Of a DNA stretch of 64,000 bases, positions 16,127 through 28,040 are shown one piece after another (position 1 is the stretch's first letter; each line of letters starts with the position of its first letter). The position numbers were made by a program, and so were the translations under genes. The stretch spans positions 1-64,000 of the forward strand of contig JAFIFE010000016.1 in NCBI GenBank assembly GCA_020832185.1. Direction: 5' to 3'. This stretch comes from Alkalibacterium sp. Its GTDB lineage: Bacteria; Bacillota; Bacilli; Lactobacillales; Carnobacteriaceae_A. The notes beneath the pieces are model-generated. The model had not been told where the DNA came from. It ran no database searches and was given only the letters and a program-made list of their open reading frames with translations.

Positions 16127-16624
16127 TTATCTGATTTCAAACAGTACACTCATTTCCTTGTTTACTGCCGGCTGGCTTGAAAACACCCTTCGAGCTGCTT
16201 CCGTTTTATCCGGATAGTGTACCGTCGTTGTAAGGCGGTAAATGCCTTTTTCAATTTCTTCTTCATCAAATGATAACCAGACCAGCTGTTCAGTCTGATC
16301 GTCTGGCAGTAATTTAATCTTAGTCTCTGATCGAAACTCATGATGCTCTATATCGATCCATGACTCTTCGTTATATTTCTCAATTGAATAGTGATTGCTG
16401 ATTTCTATTGGTTGCCCTGAATTATTTTCGATGACGTAAAACAGTTCATCCAGCTCGCTGAAAGCATACTGCTCTCGCTCAAAATATATGGCTATATCAT
16501 CATGGAACGCCGTATCCTCTTCCTCTATGTATTCCTGAAGCCGATTACTTTCAGTCACAATCCCTGAATCAGAACACCCACCCAGGATAAAGAGACAAGA
16601 AAATAACAGAATTGCTTTTACCAT
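16127..16624 (-). CDS. Lipoprotein with Ig-like domain (Big_14-type), paralogue 1
   Basis: A 165-residue predicted lipoprotein: a short signal peptide ends in the lipobox ILGGC, so it should be anchored outside the membrane by its Cys. The rest resembles the immunoglobulin-like domain seen in Bacillus surface proteins, with YFEREQYAFSELDELFYVIENNSG...PIEISNHYSIEKYNEESW near the start and KGIYRLTTTVHYPD near the end. I chose ATG at 16624, preceded by AAAGGAGG. It lies 28 bp after a similar lipoprotein gene, so the two probably arose by tandem duplication. Function unknown. Confidence 0.7.
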   Translation of the reverse strand: MVKAILLFSCLFILGGCSDSGIVTESNRLQEYIEEEDTAFHDDIAIYFEREQYAFSELDELFYVIENNSGQPIEISNHYSIEKYNEESWIDIEHHEFRSETKIKLLPDDQTEQLVWLSFDEEEIEKGIYRLTTTVHYPDKTEAARRVFSSQPAVNKEMSVLFEIR

Positions 16625-16652
16625 GTGCGATCCTCCTTTATCGAAACAGATC

Positions 16653-17123
16653 TTAGTCATGTACCCAGAACACCGCTCCGATCGAATGCGTTTCCTGCTC
16701 ATCCGTTTCTTCATCCGTTAACAGGTACTCTATCCTTAATCTATACCTTCCAGAGTCCAGTGCATCCTCAAAATGTTCAGCATATACGGTTTGTCTTAAA
16801 CGATGGTTTCTTTCTAAAGAATACGCATGTGTGCGGGTAAAGAAATCAATGGATCCCATTTCTATCCAGCCATCATCGTAATAGTCAACAACAAGCTCAA
16901 AATCAGTTTCGAGCAGGTGTGACGATTGATTGCTTAATTCTATGGAGATGCCATGAGCCAATTCGGCACGGCTAAACCGATCGGACTGGGTGAATGTGAA
17001 TAAAACAGAATCGAGTGTCTCACTTTCTACGATCACCCTGTTGTGGGGAACAGGCTGTGTATCTGATCTCTCACACCCGGCTAAAAGGAATGCACATCCA
17101 GCAATAACTAATACTCTAATCAC
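16653..17123 (-). CDS. Lipoprotein with Ig-like domain (Big_14-type), paralogue 2
   Basis: A 156-residue predicted lipoprotein with lipobox LLAGC at the end of a short signal peptide. Its body matches the pattern of the downstream gene: a beta-rich segment, DYYDDGWIEMGSIDFFTR, an ...RNHRLRQTVYAEHFEDALDSGRYRLRIEY strand pair, and an acidic linker. The same domain is thought to fold like an immunoglobulin module. It is first of the two-gene lipoprotein unit. Role and partner are unknown. Confidence 0.7.
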   Translation of the reverse strand: MIRVLVIAGCAFLLAGCERSDTQPVPHNRVIVESETLDSVLFTFTQSDRFSRAELAHGISIELSNQSSHLLETDFELVVDYYDDGWIEMGSIDFFTRTHAYSLERNHRLRQTVYAEHFEDALDSGRYRLRIEYLLTDEETDEQETHSIGAVFWVHD

Positions 17124-17323
17124 GTCATTAGCCTGCCTTTCTCTTATAAATTTAATCTCTCTTTTGTCAGTTTAACGGCCATCCTTCTCCATTTTAGGAT
17201 GATACACTTATACTATCAAAAATGAAAGCGTATTAACATACTCATTTCATTTCTTTTGTGATTATTTGAGCGACACTCCAGCGACATTCATTATTTTTCA
17301 TTCAATTTAGAATATAATCCAAG

Positions 17324-17361
17324 AAAAAAGACACCAATGATTTTTAATTCATCGATGTCTT
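17324..17361 (-). terminator. Terminator of the potassium-uptake operon
   Basis: AGACATCGATGA pairs imperfectly with TCATTGGTGTCT followed by TTTTT on the minus strand, about 40 bp after the trkH-like stop codon. Confidence 0.75.
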
Positions 17362-17397
17362 CGTCTTATTAAATTGATGTTTAGCTGCTTCTATGAT

Positions 17398-18873
17398 TTA
17401 TTGAGTCGCTTCACGCAGTTTATATCGTATAGTTGAAGCACCAGAATAAATCCCTATCAGTACTATGAAAATTTCCAATCGTCCTAGAATCATTCCAACC
17501 ATCTGTACAATCAACGTCCCGCCATCTGTTGTAGGTCCAGTCAACCCAATAGATAACCCAACTGTTCCTAAAGAAGAAGCAAATTCAAACATAGACTCTG
17601 AAAGAGTAGCCCCAGAAGTCCACGTGATCATTAATCCTCCAAATACAAAAATGATAAGGTAAAACGATATAAACCCGATGGTATCAGAAATCAATTCTGT
17701 GTCAATCGCACGTTTACCTTGAGCCGTATTATAGTGAGACATATTGACTTTTCTCTGACTGGATACTCGTTTATGAATATTGAACCCTAATATTCTTATC
17801 ATCAGGTAAACACGAGTTAACTTGATTCCTCCAGCAGTCGAACCTAATCCTCCTCCAATAATCATTAACACAATCATAGCCCCTACACCAGCTGCCGGCC
17901 AGTTGTCGTATCCCATAGTTGAATAACCGGTTGTAGATAAGGCAGAGATAATGTTAAAGACTGAATGTCTGACACTCTCTCCAAGACTCAGGTATAAGCC
18001 TTGAAACAGAGTGACGGTCACTATCGGAATAAAGATTGCCAGAAGAATGGCCAGGAAACGGAGTTCACTAACTTTGATTATTCGCGTAAATTTCCGCTTC
18101 GTCAGTAGCAATAACACTGCAAAGTTAGTTGTACCAATAATCATTAAAACAATAGTGAAGGCTTCAATGCTGGCACTGTTATACGCACCAATACTATCTG
18201 GTTGAGTAGAAAATCCTCCTGTCGATAAGGCTGACATGGTGTGAAGCAAACTATCCAATGCCGGCATGCCAAGTGCTATATAGACAATAGTCCCGATGAT
18301 CAAAAAGAGACTGTACATTTGGAAAATCACTTGAGCTGTCTTTCTTATATTAGGCATCAATCGATCCGGGTGTCCTTCTGCATTATATAAACTCATGGAA
18401 TCTTTTCCCTGAATAATCATGATCATCATCAATATAAACCCTAGTCCTCCACAGAACTGCATAAAGCTTCTATAGAATAGAAAAGTCGGCGAGGTAACCG
18501 TCACATCCATTACAGACAAGCCCGTTGTTGTCCACCCACTGACTGATTCATACAGTCCCTGCAGGAATGTGAGCTGCCCTGAAAGGACAAAAGGGATAGC
18601 GCCCAGTAAAAATCCATAAAACCAGGCAAATAAGACGGTTAAACTCCCATCCTGAGCAGTATATTGGAAACGTATATCATCATTGGGGCGTTTAAAGGTG
18701 ATCCCAATAGCTAATCCCAACCCAATAGATACTAGAGAGGGCACGAGAAAGGAACCAACATACCTTATATCTTCTGGATAAAATGGCAACATGAGTAGAG
18801 GAACAAGCATCAACCCTCCAATCAGGATCATCAGTTTTCCAATATTATTTAATTCTTTAAACGTTGTTTTCAT
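17398..18873 (-). CDS. TrkH/KtrB-family potassium uptake membrane subunit
   Basis: A 491-residue integral membrane protein with four pore repeats. Selectivity-filter-like segments are visible in order: SGWTTTGLS, SALSTGGFST, SALSTTGYST and SSLGTVGLS. This fourfold arrangement of glycines defines the Trk/Ktr/HKT superfamily. The length and N-terminal helices favour TrkH. It takes up K+ with H+ or Na+ and needs cytosolic RCK proteins. ATG at 18873 starts one base after the stop of the RCK gene upstream, with GGGTGAGG as ribosome binding site, so translation is probably coupled. Confidence 0.93.
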   Translation of the reverse strand: MKTTFKELNNIGKLMILIGGLMLVPLLMLPFYPEDIRYVGSFLVPSLVSIGLGLAIGITFKRPNDDIRFQYTAQDGSLTVLFAWFYGFLLGAIPFVLSGQLTFLQGLYESVSGWTTTGLSVMDVTVTSPTFLFYRSFMQFCGGLGFILMMIMIIQGKDSMSLYNAEGHPDRLMPNIRKTAQVIFQMYSLFLIIGTIVYIALGMPALDSLLHTMSALSTGGFSTQPDSIGAYNSASIEAFTIVLMIIGTTNFAVLLLLTKRKFTRIIKVSELRFLAILLAIFIPIVTVTLFQGLYLSLGESVRHSVFNIISALSTTGYSTMGYDNWPAAGVGAMIVLMIIGGGLGSTAGGIKLTRVYLMIRILGFNIHKRVSSQRKVNMSHYNTAQGKRAIDTELISDTIGFISFYLIIFVFGGLMITWTSGATLSESMFEFASSLGTVGLSIGLTGPTTDGGTLIVQMVGMILGRLEIFIVLIGIYSGASTIRYKLREATQ

Positions 18874-18874
18874 A

Positions 18875-19540
18875 TTAATCCTCACCCGTCAATAGTCTAA
18901 TTGCTTTTTCCTGTTTATCTGAAGAAATAAGAATTAGCTCGTCGTTAGCTTTTATTCGAGTGTCTCCTCTAGGCACTAAACTTTCCTCATCACGGATAAT
19001 ACACCCGATAATCACTTCTTTAGGCAAATCGATTTCCAGCAGTTTCTTGCCGACTGTTCTTGCATTTTCTGGTATCGGCACTTCAGTGATACTGATTCTT
19101 CCTTCCCCTACAGGAATCACTGTTGTGATGTCATCAAGTAATGCCTGCTGTTCTATTATATTGGTGATTGCATTGATTGCAGAAACCACTGAATCGACTC
19201 CCATCTTGTAAAAGAATTCAATTTTCTTGGGATCTTCTATGAGTGTGACTGCTTTTTTCACATTAAATTTCTTCTTACACAATTCACATATAACAAGGTT
19301 TATCTCATCTTTTTGCGTCAAAGCAATCGCTATATCTACTGTATGAATTTTGGCTTCTTCCAGGATAAAAGGTTTGGTCCCATCTCCAAAAATCACATTC
19401 AAGCGACTGATTTCAGCCAGTTTCTGGCAGTCATGGTAGTCTTTATTAATGACTGTGACCTGATACCCTTTTTTTAATAAGGAGTTACTTAGTGCCTGAG
19501 TCTTGTTGAATCCTCCGATTAATAAGATATGTTTTTTCAT
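18875..19540 (-). CDS. TrkA-type RCK regulatory protein (RCK_N plus RCK_C)
   Basis: A 221-residue cytosolic protein: a Rossmann-like RCK_N domain (1-130) followed by an RCK_C domain (about 140-215, ending in NDELILISSDKQEKAI). The nucleotide-binding glycine motif is weak (LLIGGFNKTQ rather than GxGxxG), so binding of NAD or ATP may be altered. It gates the membrane subunit encoded downstream. It sits only 2 bp after a second RCK_N protein gene, so the channel may use two different RCK subunits in a ring. Confidence 0.88.
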   Translation of the reverse strand: MKKHILLIGGFNKTQALSNSLLKKGYQVTVINKDYHDCQKLAEISRLNVIFGDGTKPFILEEAKIHTVDIAIALTQKDEINLVICELCKKKFNVKKAVTLIEDPKKIEFFYKMGVDSVVSAINAITNIIEQQALLDDITTVIPVGEGRISITEVPIPENARTVGKKLLEIDLPKEVIIGCIIRDEESLVPRGDTRIKANDELILISSDKQEKAIRLLTGED

Positions 19541-19542
19541 TC

Positions 19543-19983
19543 TTAGACCTCCTCCTTATTCTCTTTTTTCAGCAAGCGGTTGATCTCATTGACTGAAAGG
19601 ATTGCTGGATAAATAAGGTCAATATCGAATCCATCGTACACACTTTTTCTGTCCGGATCATATAAACGTGAGATCACTTTATTTTTTTTGAATAGTTCCT
19701 TAGCCATCTGCGATATCATAATATTCACATTGTCGTCGTTGGTAACAACGATAACGACTTCTGCTTTTTTTATTTGTGCCTCATTTAAAATAGTCAAGTT
19801 TGTCGCATCCCCTATGACAGTCAACCCGCCAAATGACGGAGACAGTTTCCTGAACGATGATTTATCGCGATCAACGACTATAACATTGCCTCCCTGTTCA
19901 GATAAATCATTAGCTAAGCTAGCGCCTAGTCTTCCTGATCCGATGATTAACGTATACATTTTTTCACTGCTGAATATTCTCAT
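19543..19983 (-). CDS. TrkA N-terminal domain protein (RCK_N only)
   Basis: A 146-residue protein with an intact nucleotide-binding motif, IIGSGRLGASLAND near residue 14, an acidic end of the second strand (VVDRDKSSF) and the family segment VTNDDNVNIMISQMAKE. The RCK_C domain is absent. Together with the next gene, which has RCK_C but a weak glycine motif, this looks like a split pair with complementary functions. ATG at 19983 was chosen because GGAGGG lies upstream; ATG at 19998 overlaps that site. Confidence 0.85.
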   Translation of the reverse strand: MRIFSSEKMYTLIIGSGRLGASLANDLSEQGGNVIVVDRDKSSFRKLSPSFGGLTVIGDATNLTILNEAQIKKAEVVIVVTNDDNVNIMISQMAKELFKKNKVISRLYDPDRKSVYDGFDIDLIYPAILSVNEINRLLKKENKEEV

Positions 19984-20006
19984 CCTTATTCCCTCCATGT
20001 TTGTGT

Positions 20007-20315
20007 TTATACTGTATAGTCAGAGCTTTGTCTGCTTAAATCTCCATTTCTATATAGATTTTCTCTAGCAGGTCTAAAACTTGGTTCTAGTGCTATAGCT
20101 GCTCTGTAATGTTTCATAGCCCCGTGCTTATCTCCATTTGCTTCTAAAAGTATGCCCATCAAATTGTGGGGATGCGGTGCATGGGGGTAAGCACAAAGTG
20201 CCGCTGTTATTTTCTCCATACACTCGTCATACTCTTTTTTCAGCACTAACGTGTATATATCAAAGCTGAATGATTCGAGCTGTTCTCTATCCTCTCTCGT
20301 AATCAGATCTTTCAT
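20007..20315 (-). CDS. Small TPR-repeat protein
   Basis: A 102-residue soluble protein with two tetratricopeptide-like units: residues about 18-50 (YTLVLKKEYDECMEKITAALCAYP) and 51-85 (HNLMGILLEANGDKHGAMKHYRAAIALEP). TPR units mediate protein contacts; here it may link the two-component system or the RCK proteins (inference from gene order). ATG at 20315 has GAAGGAGG upstream; the TTG at 20333 overlaps it. It lies after the response regulator terminator and 23 bp before the first RCK gene. Confidence 0.72.
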   Translation of the reverse strand: MKDLITREDREQLESFSFDIYTLVLKKEYDECMEKITAALCAYPHAPHPHNLMGILLEANGDKHGAMKHYRAAIALEPSFRPARENLYRNGDLSRQSSDYTV

Positions 20316-20417
20316 TTTTACTTCCTCCTTCAAGAAGACCTTTCTTTAATTAAATAATACCGCTGAGCCTGTGAGGATAGTGTTAGGAATAGATATAGGA
20401 TGTGAGTATCCTGTGAG

Positions 20418-20453
20418 CAAAAAAAAAGACTATCCACTTAAGATAGTCTTTCC
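20418..20453 (-). terminator. Terminator of the response regulator gene
   Basis: AAAGACTATC pairs with GATAGTCTTT followed by TTTTTT on the minus strand, 7 bp after the stop codon. Confidence 0.88.
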
Positions 20454-20459
20454 TTACGT

Positions 20460-21161
20460 CTATTTGTCTTCTATCAAGCGATAGCCCACTCCAATCTCAG
20501 TTATGATATATTTCGGCTGAGCTGGTTTTTCTTCAATTTTTCGTCTGAGTCCTGCCATCATCGTCCTTAAGGCCTGCGTATCATTGCCATAAGCGGTTCC
20601 CCAAATTTCTTTCAGCAGATAGTTAGTGGTTAATACTTTGCCTGTGTTCTTAAAAAACAGCGACAGTAGTTTGTATTCCATTGGTGTCGTATGAATGATT
20701 TCACCAGACAGACTGACTACTCTTTTCTCAAAATCGATTTTCAACTCTCCTACTTGAGCCTCCGTCTGATACTGTGTGGTGGGATTTTTGAAATAATGCC
20801 TAAAAGCCACTCGTATTCGAGCCAGCAATTCTGTTGCTGAAAAGGGCTTGGTCAAATAGTCATCCGCTCCCATATCTAGGGCATTAGCCTTTTCTTTATC
20901 CTGATCTCTTGCGGATACGATAATAATAGGCATGTCAGACCACTCTCTCACTTTTTCAATGACTTTCAGTCCATCAAAATCAGGTAAGCCCAAATCCAAA
21001 ATAATCAAATCAATTTGTTCTGAAACTAATGTGTTCAACGCGCCTTGAGCCGTGCCTGTCGAAAAGTACTTAAATGATTCATTTTCGAGTGTATAGCATA
21101 AGAAGTTCCGGATTTGGGGATCATCTTCTACAATCAGTATAACTTCATCGTATTGAGCCAT
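20460..21161 (-). CDS. KdpE-like OmpR-family response regulator
   Basis: A 233-residue regulator: receiver domain 1-120 with acidic pocket EDD (about 12-14), phospho-acceptor Asp in LIILDLGLPDFDG, switch Thr/Ser in IIIVSARDQ and conserved Lys in LTKPF; then a winged-helix DNA-binding domain with the TNYLLKEIWG and LRRKIE...YIITEIGVGYRL signatures. It is closest in pattern to KdpE, the regulator of K+ transport genes. It overlaps the kinase gene by 17 bp. No kdpFABC is visible; the neighbouring Trk-like genes are the likely targets (inference). Confidence 0.88.
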   Translation of the reverse strand: MAQYDEVILIVEDDPQIRNFLCYTLENESFKYFSTGTAQGALNTLVSEQIDLIILDLGLPDFDGLKVIEKVREWSDMPIIIVSARDQDKEKANALDMGADDYLTKPFSATELLARIRVAFRHYFKNPTTQYQTEAQVGELKIDFEKRVVSLSGEIIHTTPMEYKLLSLFFKNTGKVLTTNYLLKEIWGTAYGNDTQALRTMMAGLRRKIEEKPAQPKYIITEIGVGYRLIEDK

Positions 21162-22677
21162 TCCTATCTCCCTCCAGTGGCAAAGAGAAAATCAGTTCTG
21201 CGCCTGTTCCATCTTCTCGATTTTGGGCCCATATTTCTCCTCCATGGGCATTGACAATCGAATCACAGATCGACAATCCTAACCCTACTCTATTTTTAGC
21301 ATCTGCATGTTTCGATCCAGCTGTATAAAATGGTTTAAAAATATTTTCCAGCTCTTCATCTGCTATTCCATTTCCTTGATCGATTACTTTAATCAGCACT
21401 TTATTTTCAATCTCTTCATTATCCACCACAATCGTAATTGGTTTATTAGACGACGTATGTTTTATTGTATTTTCCAATAAGTTAATAAATACCTGCATGA
21501 TCAGTTTCCCGTCCATAGGAACGAGCAGCACGTCTTTAGGCATATCAACGTTAACTCTTTGTTCAGGGGCTCTTTTTTTAATTTGTCGAATCGCTTCATC
21601 TATGACCTCTTCGATTGCCTCTTCTTCTTTATCCAAGGTCAGTTTTCCCTCTTGAAGTCTTGTCAGGCTGAGAACATTTTCTACTAAAGAATGCAGCCAT
21701 ATGGCATCTGTATTGATTGCTTCCATCATGTCATAGCGGCTGTCTGTCTTAAGTGTCATATCTTTTAGCATTTCTGAAGTGGCCATTATTCCAGATAAAG
21801 GCGTCCTCAAGTCATGCGAGATCCCTCTCAGCAAATTCCCTCTATGTCTCTCTTGAGTCGTCTCTTCAAACGATTTCAGTCGTTCCTCTGCCAAATACAC
21901 ACGGTCCATCGCGAGTGCTGTGTTTTCAATCATGGAAAGCAGGAGCCGTTTGTGAGCGTCGTCTAAGTCTACAGCCGTTTCTTTCGGTATTCTTATAATC
22001 CCTAAGATATTTTCCTGACCATATATCGGCCAGTCAAAATAGTCCTCCGTTATATCATAGCCACTTCTCAAACTTAGAATTCTATATTTAAGTGCCTCAG
22101 GATCATCTAGTTCCACCTTTATTTGTTCATCAGGTGATACTTGCTGGATAAAGTAACGTTCGGGGTTCCTATTATGATTAAACGGAAGGCACCCTGCTTT
22201 ACAGTCCAGCACATTGCTTATCATTTGAGCTGATACGCTTGCAATCTGATCAATATCCAGTGCATCTGTCAAGCGACTTGTTAAATTGTATAATGCTTTA
22301 GTTTCAGACTCTTTTTCTTCCGCTTTGATCTTATTCTGATTCGTTCGTGTTGTTAATGCACTCGTTATAATGGCTGTTGTTGTCATTATGACAAACGTGA
22401 TTATATAACTTGGATTATCAACCGTTAACGTATAGTAAGGACTGGTAAACAAGTAATTGAACAATAGAGTGGCGGCAATACTCGCTGCAATTCCGTACAT
22501 ATAGCCTATCGTGAAACGAGAAATCAGAATAACTGATAACAATTATACAATCACAATGTTGGTTTCAGGGAACCCGACTAAATCAAAGACATAGCTTGTT
22601 CCTGAAGCAATCGACAATATTGATAATATGATAAGAACAGAGCCTGCTCTTCTTTTAAAAGTATTAGTTAATAACAC
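21145..22677 (-). pseudogene. KdpD-like sensor histidine kinase with an in-frame stop
   Basis: A short KdpD type: membrane domain (DUF4118-like), GAF-like linker, HisKA with HDLRTPLSG near the middle, and an HATPase domain with NLLENTIKHT, DQGNGI and GLGLSI motifs. It lacks the N-terminal KdpD and USP domains. A TAA at 22543-22545 interrupts the first membrane helices: NIVIV stop LLSVILISRF. Typical relatives have a Tyr there, so TAT or TAC to TAA is likely. The proper start is GTG at 22677 with AAGGAG. The rest (465 residues) could be translated only by reinitiation at the TTG after the stop, or readthrough. It could also be a sequencing error. Confidence 0.75.
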
Positions 22678-22787
22678 GATTGATCTCCTTATCCTGTTCA
22701 GTTTCATATAAAGGTGAGAGGTAGTCATCTGTTAGATTGTAAGTAAAACCAGGTGAAAAATAAATACTCTTCCAGTGTTTATTATGT

Positions 22788-22827
22788 AAAAAATGCCGCG
22801 ACACTATTAAAAGTGTCGCGGCATTCA
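22788..22827 (-). terminator. Strong terminator of the glycolytic operon
   Basis: A 14-bp GC-rich stem, AATGCCGCGACACT with AGTGTCGCGGCATT, followed by TTTTTT, 15 bp after the eno stop codon. Confidence 0.95.
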
Positions 22828-22842
22828 TTTATAGCGATTAAA

Positions 22843-24159
<1,317 letters not shown>

Positions 24160-24244
24160 TTAGTTTTCTTTTTCTATTTTTAGAAAAAGGGGTTTGTATA
24201 GTTTATTTTATCTGTCTCCGGTTCGAAAACAGGTTAAAATCAAT

Positions 24245-25773
24245 TTATTTTATAATCAAGCTTTCGCCAGTCATGTCTTCAGGTTTTTCAATACCTAGAA
24301 GATCCAGCATAGTCGGTGCAACATCTGCCAGTTTTCCGTCGCTTCTTAAAGTGACGCCTTTTTTAGTGACAATCACAGGGACAGGAACGGTCGTGTGTGC
24401 AGTATGAGGGTTTCCTTCAGGTGTCAATTCAGTGTCTGCATTCCCGTGGTCAGCAAATATAATTGCTGTTCCCCCTTTTTCATGAATGAGATCAACCAGA
24501 CGACCTAAATTGTCATCGACCGCTTCTATTGCTTCGATTGTTTTGTCGAGCATTCCTGAATGACCAACCATATCAGGGTTAGCGTAATTCAGGATAATTG
24601 CATCGTGTTCATCATTTTTGATGTCTTCGATCAATGCATCTGTCACTTCATACGCACTCATCTCCGGTTTCAAGTCGTATGTTTCAACCTGAGGAGATGG
24701 AATCAGGATACGTTTCTCTCCTGGGAATTCGTCGTTTGTTCCACCGTTCATGAAGAATGTCACGTGCGGGTATTTTTCTGTTTCAGCAATGCGGAGCTGC
24801 TTCAAGCCATTATCCGCAAGGACTTGCCCCAGTACGTTTTTCAGAAATGCAGGTGGGAACATAACGTCAGCATCCATATCAGCAGTATACTGTGTGAATG
24901 TCACGAATTTCACGTTTGAAGGTGTCTGTCCTCTGTCGAACGCATCAAAATCAGGTTCAGTCAAGGCACTAGACAATTCCATTGCACGGTCCGGACGGAA
25001 GTTAAAGAATAATACAGCATCGTTGTCTTTAACGGTTCCAACAGCTTTTCCATCTTTCTCAATAACAACGGGTTCTACAAACTCATCCATTTTATCGTTC
25101 GCGTAACTGTCTTTCATTGCCTGAACAGGATCAGTCGCTTTAACGCCTTCGCCATGGAAAATTGCATCATACGCACGTTTTACACGTGGCCAGCGCGTAT
25201 CTCTGTCCATTGCATAAAAGCGTCCTGAAATAGTTGCTATTTCTCCAACGTTTAAATCAGTTACGATTGTCTGAAGTTCTTCAATAAAGCGTGCGCCTGA
25301 ATCAGGAGCAACGTCACGTCCATCAGTGAATGCATGGATGTACACTTTATCAAGTCCTTTGTTTTTAGCTTCTTCGATCAAGGCTGTCAAATGACGCTGG
25401 TGACTATGCACTCCGCCATCTGATACTAGTCCAAACAGGTGAAGAGCTGAACCATGGTTTTTCACGTGATCGACTGCATCATTGAAGGCTTCATTCGTTG
25501 CGAATTCACCGTCAGCAATCGCTTTGTCGATACGTGTAATACTTTGGTACACCACTCGTCCGGCACCAATGTTAGTGTGCCCAACTTCTGAGTTCCCCAT
25601 TTGACCTTCTGGTAAGCCAACTGCTAAGCCAGAAGCCAGCATCGTGTTGTGCGGGTAGTCATTCCAGTAACGATCGAAGTTCGGCTTATTAGCCTGTGCT
25701 ACGGCATTGCCGTATTCTTCTTCACGCCATCCAAATCCGTCTAGAATAATAATGGCAACAGGTGCTTTGCTCA

Positions 25774-25774
<1 letters not shown>
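24245..25774 (-). CDS. gpmI: 2,3-bisphosphoglycerate-independent phosphoglycerate mutase
   Basis: A 509-residue Mn-dependent mutase that interconverts 3- and 2-phosphoglycerate. The alkaline-phosphatase-like core is clear: ILDGFGWRE at the N-terminus, the nucleophile Ser in [11 protein letters not shown], phosphate-binding [37 protein letters not shown], and the C-terminal metal motifs [12 protein letters not shown] and [10 protein letters not shown]. The start codon overlaps the tpiA stop by one base (TAATG), so translation is likely coupled. Confidence 0.98.
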
Positions 25775-26547
<773 letters not shown>

Positions 26548-26599
26548 TTAGTCTAATTCAGGGAGTCTGTCCCTTACCTTTTTAAATCTTATTCGTTTA

Positions 26600-26790
26600 A
26601 TCACCGTCTGGCGACCAGCTAACATCCGTGTCAGCTGGTCATAACGGCTGGTATTGCTTTTCTATTGTCCAGCAATTCCAGCCTGACCTTGCACAAAAAA
26701 GATGAATTAGCCCATTGCGCAGTATGCTCATTCAGGGCATAATTCCCTATTTTTGTGAAGGTCATAACGGCTGGTATTGCTTTTCTATAA
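26600..26790. repeat. Repeat-rich spacer between pgk and tpiA
   Basis: A 29-bp sequence is repeated exactly at 26637-26665 and 26760-26788, the second copy abutting the pgk stop codon. The first copy also forms a hairpin with 26671-26684 (GGCTGGTATTGCT with AGCAATTCCAGCC). A further 8-bp inverted repeat, GACCAGCT/AGCTGGTC, lies at 26613-26640. Nothing similar is seen in the other spacers of the operon. Confidence 0.7.
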
Positions 26791-27978
26791 TTATTTGTCT
26801 GAGATTGCTGCGATTCCTGGTAACTCTTTTCCTTCAAGGTACTCAAGTGACGCTCCGCCACCAGTTGAGATATGACTGAAGTCTTCTTCGAATCCTAAGT
26901 CCTGAGCTGCTGTAGCAGAATCTCCTCCACCTATGATAGTGATGGCATCTTCCAAGTTAGCCAGTGCTTCACAGACTTTAATAGTTCCCTGAGCAAAGTT
27001 AGACATTTCGAATACGCCCATAGGTCCGTTCCATACAACTGTTTTAGCGCCTTTTAATTCATTTTCAAACAATTCAACTGTTTTTGGTCCAATATCCAGA
27101 CCCATTTTACCTTCTGGAATACTGTCTCCAACAACATCTGTTTCTACATCATTTGAGAATTCTGAAGCAACGACAGAATCAACTGGTAATACTAATTTGT
27201 CTCCAGCTTTTTCAATCAACTCTTTAGCTAATTCTACTTTATCTTCTTCTAGTAATGAATTACCGATGTCTTTTCCTAATGCTTTGTAGAATGTATACGT
27301 CATTCCTCCACCAACAAGTACTTTGTCAGCTTTAGCGATAAGATTTTCGATTACGCCGATTTTATCAGACACTTTCGCTCCACCTAAGATAGCAACGAAT
27401 GGGCGTTTAGGTTCATCTACTGCGCCACCGATGAAGTTGATTTCTTTTTCTACAAGGAATCCTGCAGCTGATTCAACGTTCGTAGCAATTCCAACGTTGG
27501 ATGCATGTGCACGGTGAGCTGTACCAAACGCATCATTAACAAATACGTCCCCTAAGCTTGCCCAGTATTTACCTAGATCAGAATCATTTTTGCTTTCTTT
27601 TTTACCGTCTACATCTTCAAAACGCGTGTTTTCAAACATCAGCACTTCACCGTCAGCAAGTTCAGCTACTGCATTTTCAAGTTCTTCTCCACGTGTCTGC
27701 GCAACGAATTTTACTTCTTTTCCTAATAATTCACTTAAACGCTGAGCCACTGGCTTCATTGAAAGACCTGCTTTATCATCTTCAGTCTTTACGCGTCCTA
27801 AGTGAGAAAAGACAATAACTTTTCCGTTTTGCTCTAAAATGTATTCCAGTGTTGGTAGTGCCGCTTGAATACGGTTATCATTTGAGATTTTACCATCTTT
27901 CATTGGTACATTAAAATCTGCACGAACTAATACTTTTTTGCCGCTTAGTTCTAAATCTTTAACTGTTTTCTTTGTCAT
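26791..27978 (-). CDS. pgk: Phosphoglycerate kinase
   Basis: A 395-residue two-domain kinase that makes ATP from 1,3-bisphosphoglycerate. Signatures include [14 protein letters not shown] with the substrate-binding Arg, [38 protein letters not shown] at the hinge, the nucleotide-binding GPMGVFE, and the C-terminal [11 protein letters not shown] and [19 protein letters not shown]. It lies third in the operon order cggR-gap-pgk-tpiA-gpmI-eno. A hairpin in the gap-pgk spacer may lower its expression relative to gap. Confidence 0.98.
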   Translation of the reverse strand: MTKKTVKDLELSGKKVLVRADFNVPMKDGKISNDNRIQAALPTLEYILEQNGKVIVFSHLGRVKTEDDKAGLSMKPVAQRLSELLGKEVKFVAQTRGEELENAVAELADGEVLMFENTRFEDVDGKKESKNDSDLGKYWASLGDVFVNDAFGTAHRAHASNVGIATNVESAAGFLVEKEINFIGGAVDEPKRPFVAILGGAKVSDKIGVIENLIAKADKVLVGGGMTYTFYKALGKDIGNSLLEEDKVELAKELIEKAGDKLVLPVDSVVASEFSNDVETDVVGDSIPEGKMGLDIGPKTVELFENELKGAKTVVWNGPMGVFEMSNFAQGTIKVCEALANLEDAITIIGGGDSATAAQDLGFEEDFSHISTGGGASLEYLEGKELPGIAAISDK

Positions 27979-28040
27979 GAATAATGTCCTACCCTTCTAT
28001 TTAGAAAAATAACCCTGCGTAACGTGTCCCCTTATATCCA

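Noticed and set aside
20460-22677. A Kdp K+ ATPase system
   Set aside because: Only KdpD/KdpE-like regulators are present; no kdpA, kdpB or kdpC gene is in the window, and the nearby transporter is of the Trk/Ktr type.
26631-26861. 76-codon minus-strand frame spanning the pgk end and the repeat spacer
   Set aside because: It overlaps pgk out of frame and its peptide repeats merely reflect the 29-bp DNA repeat.
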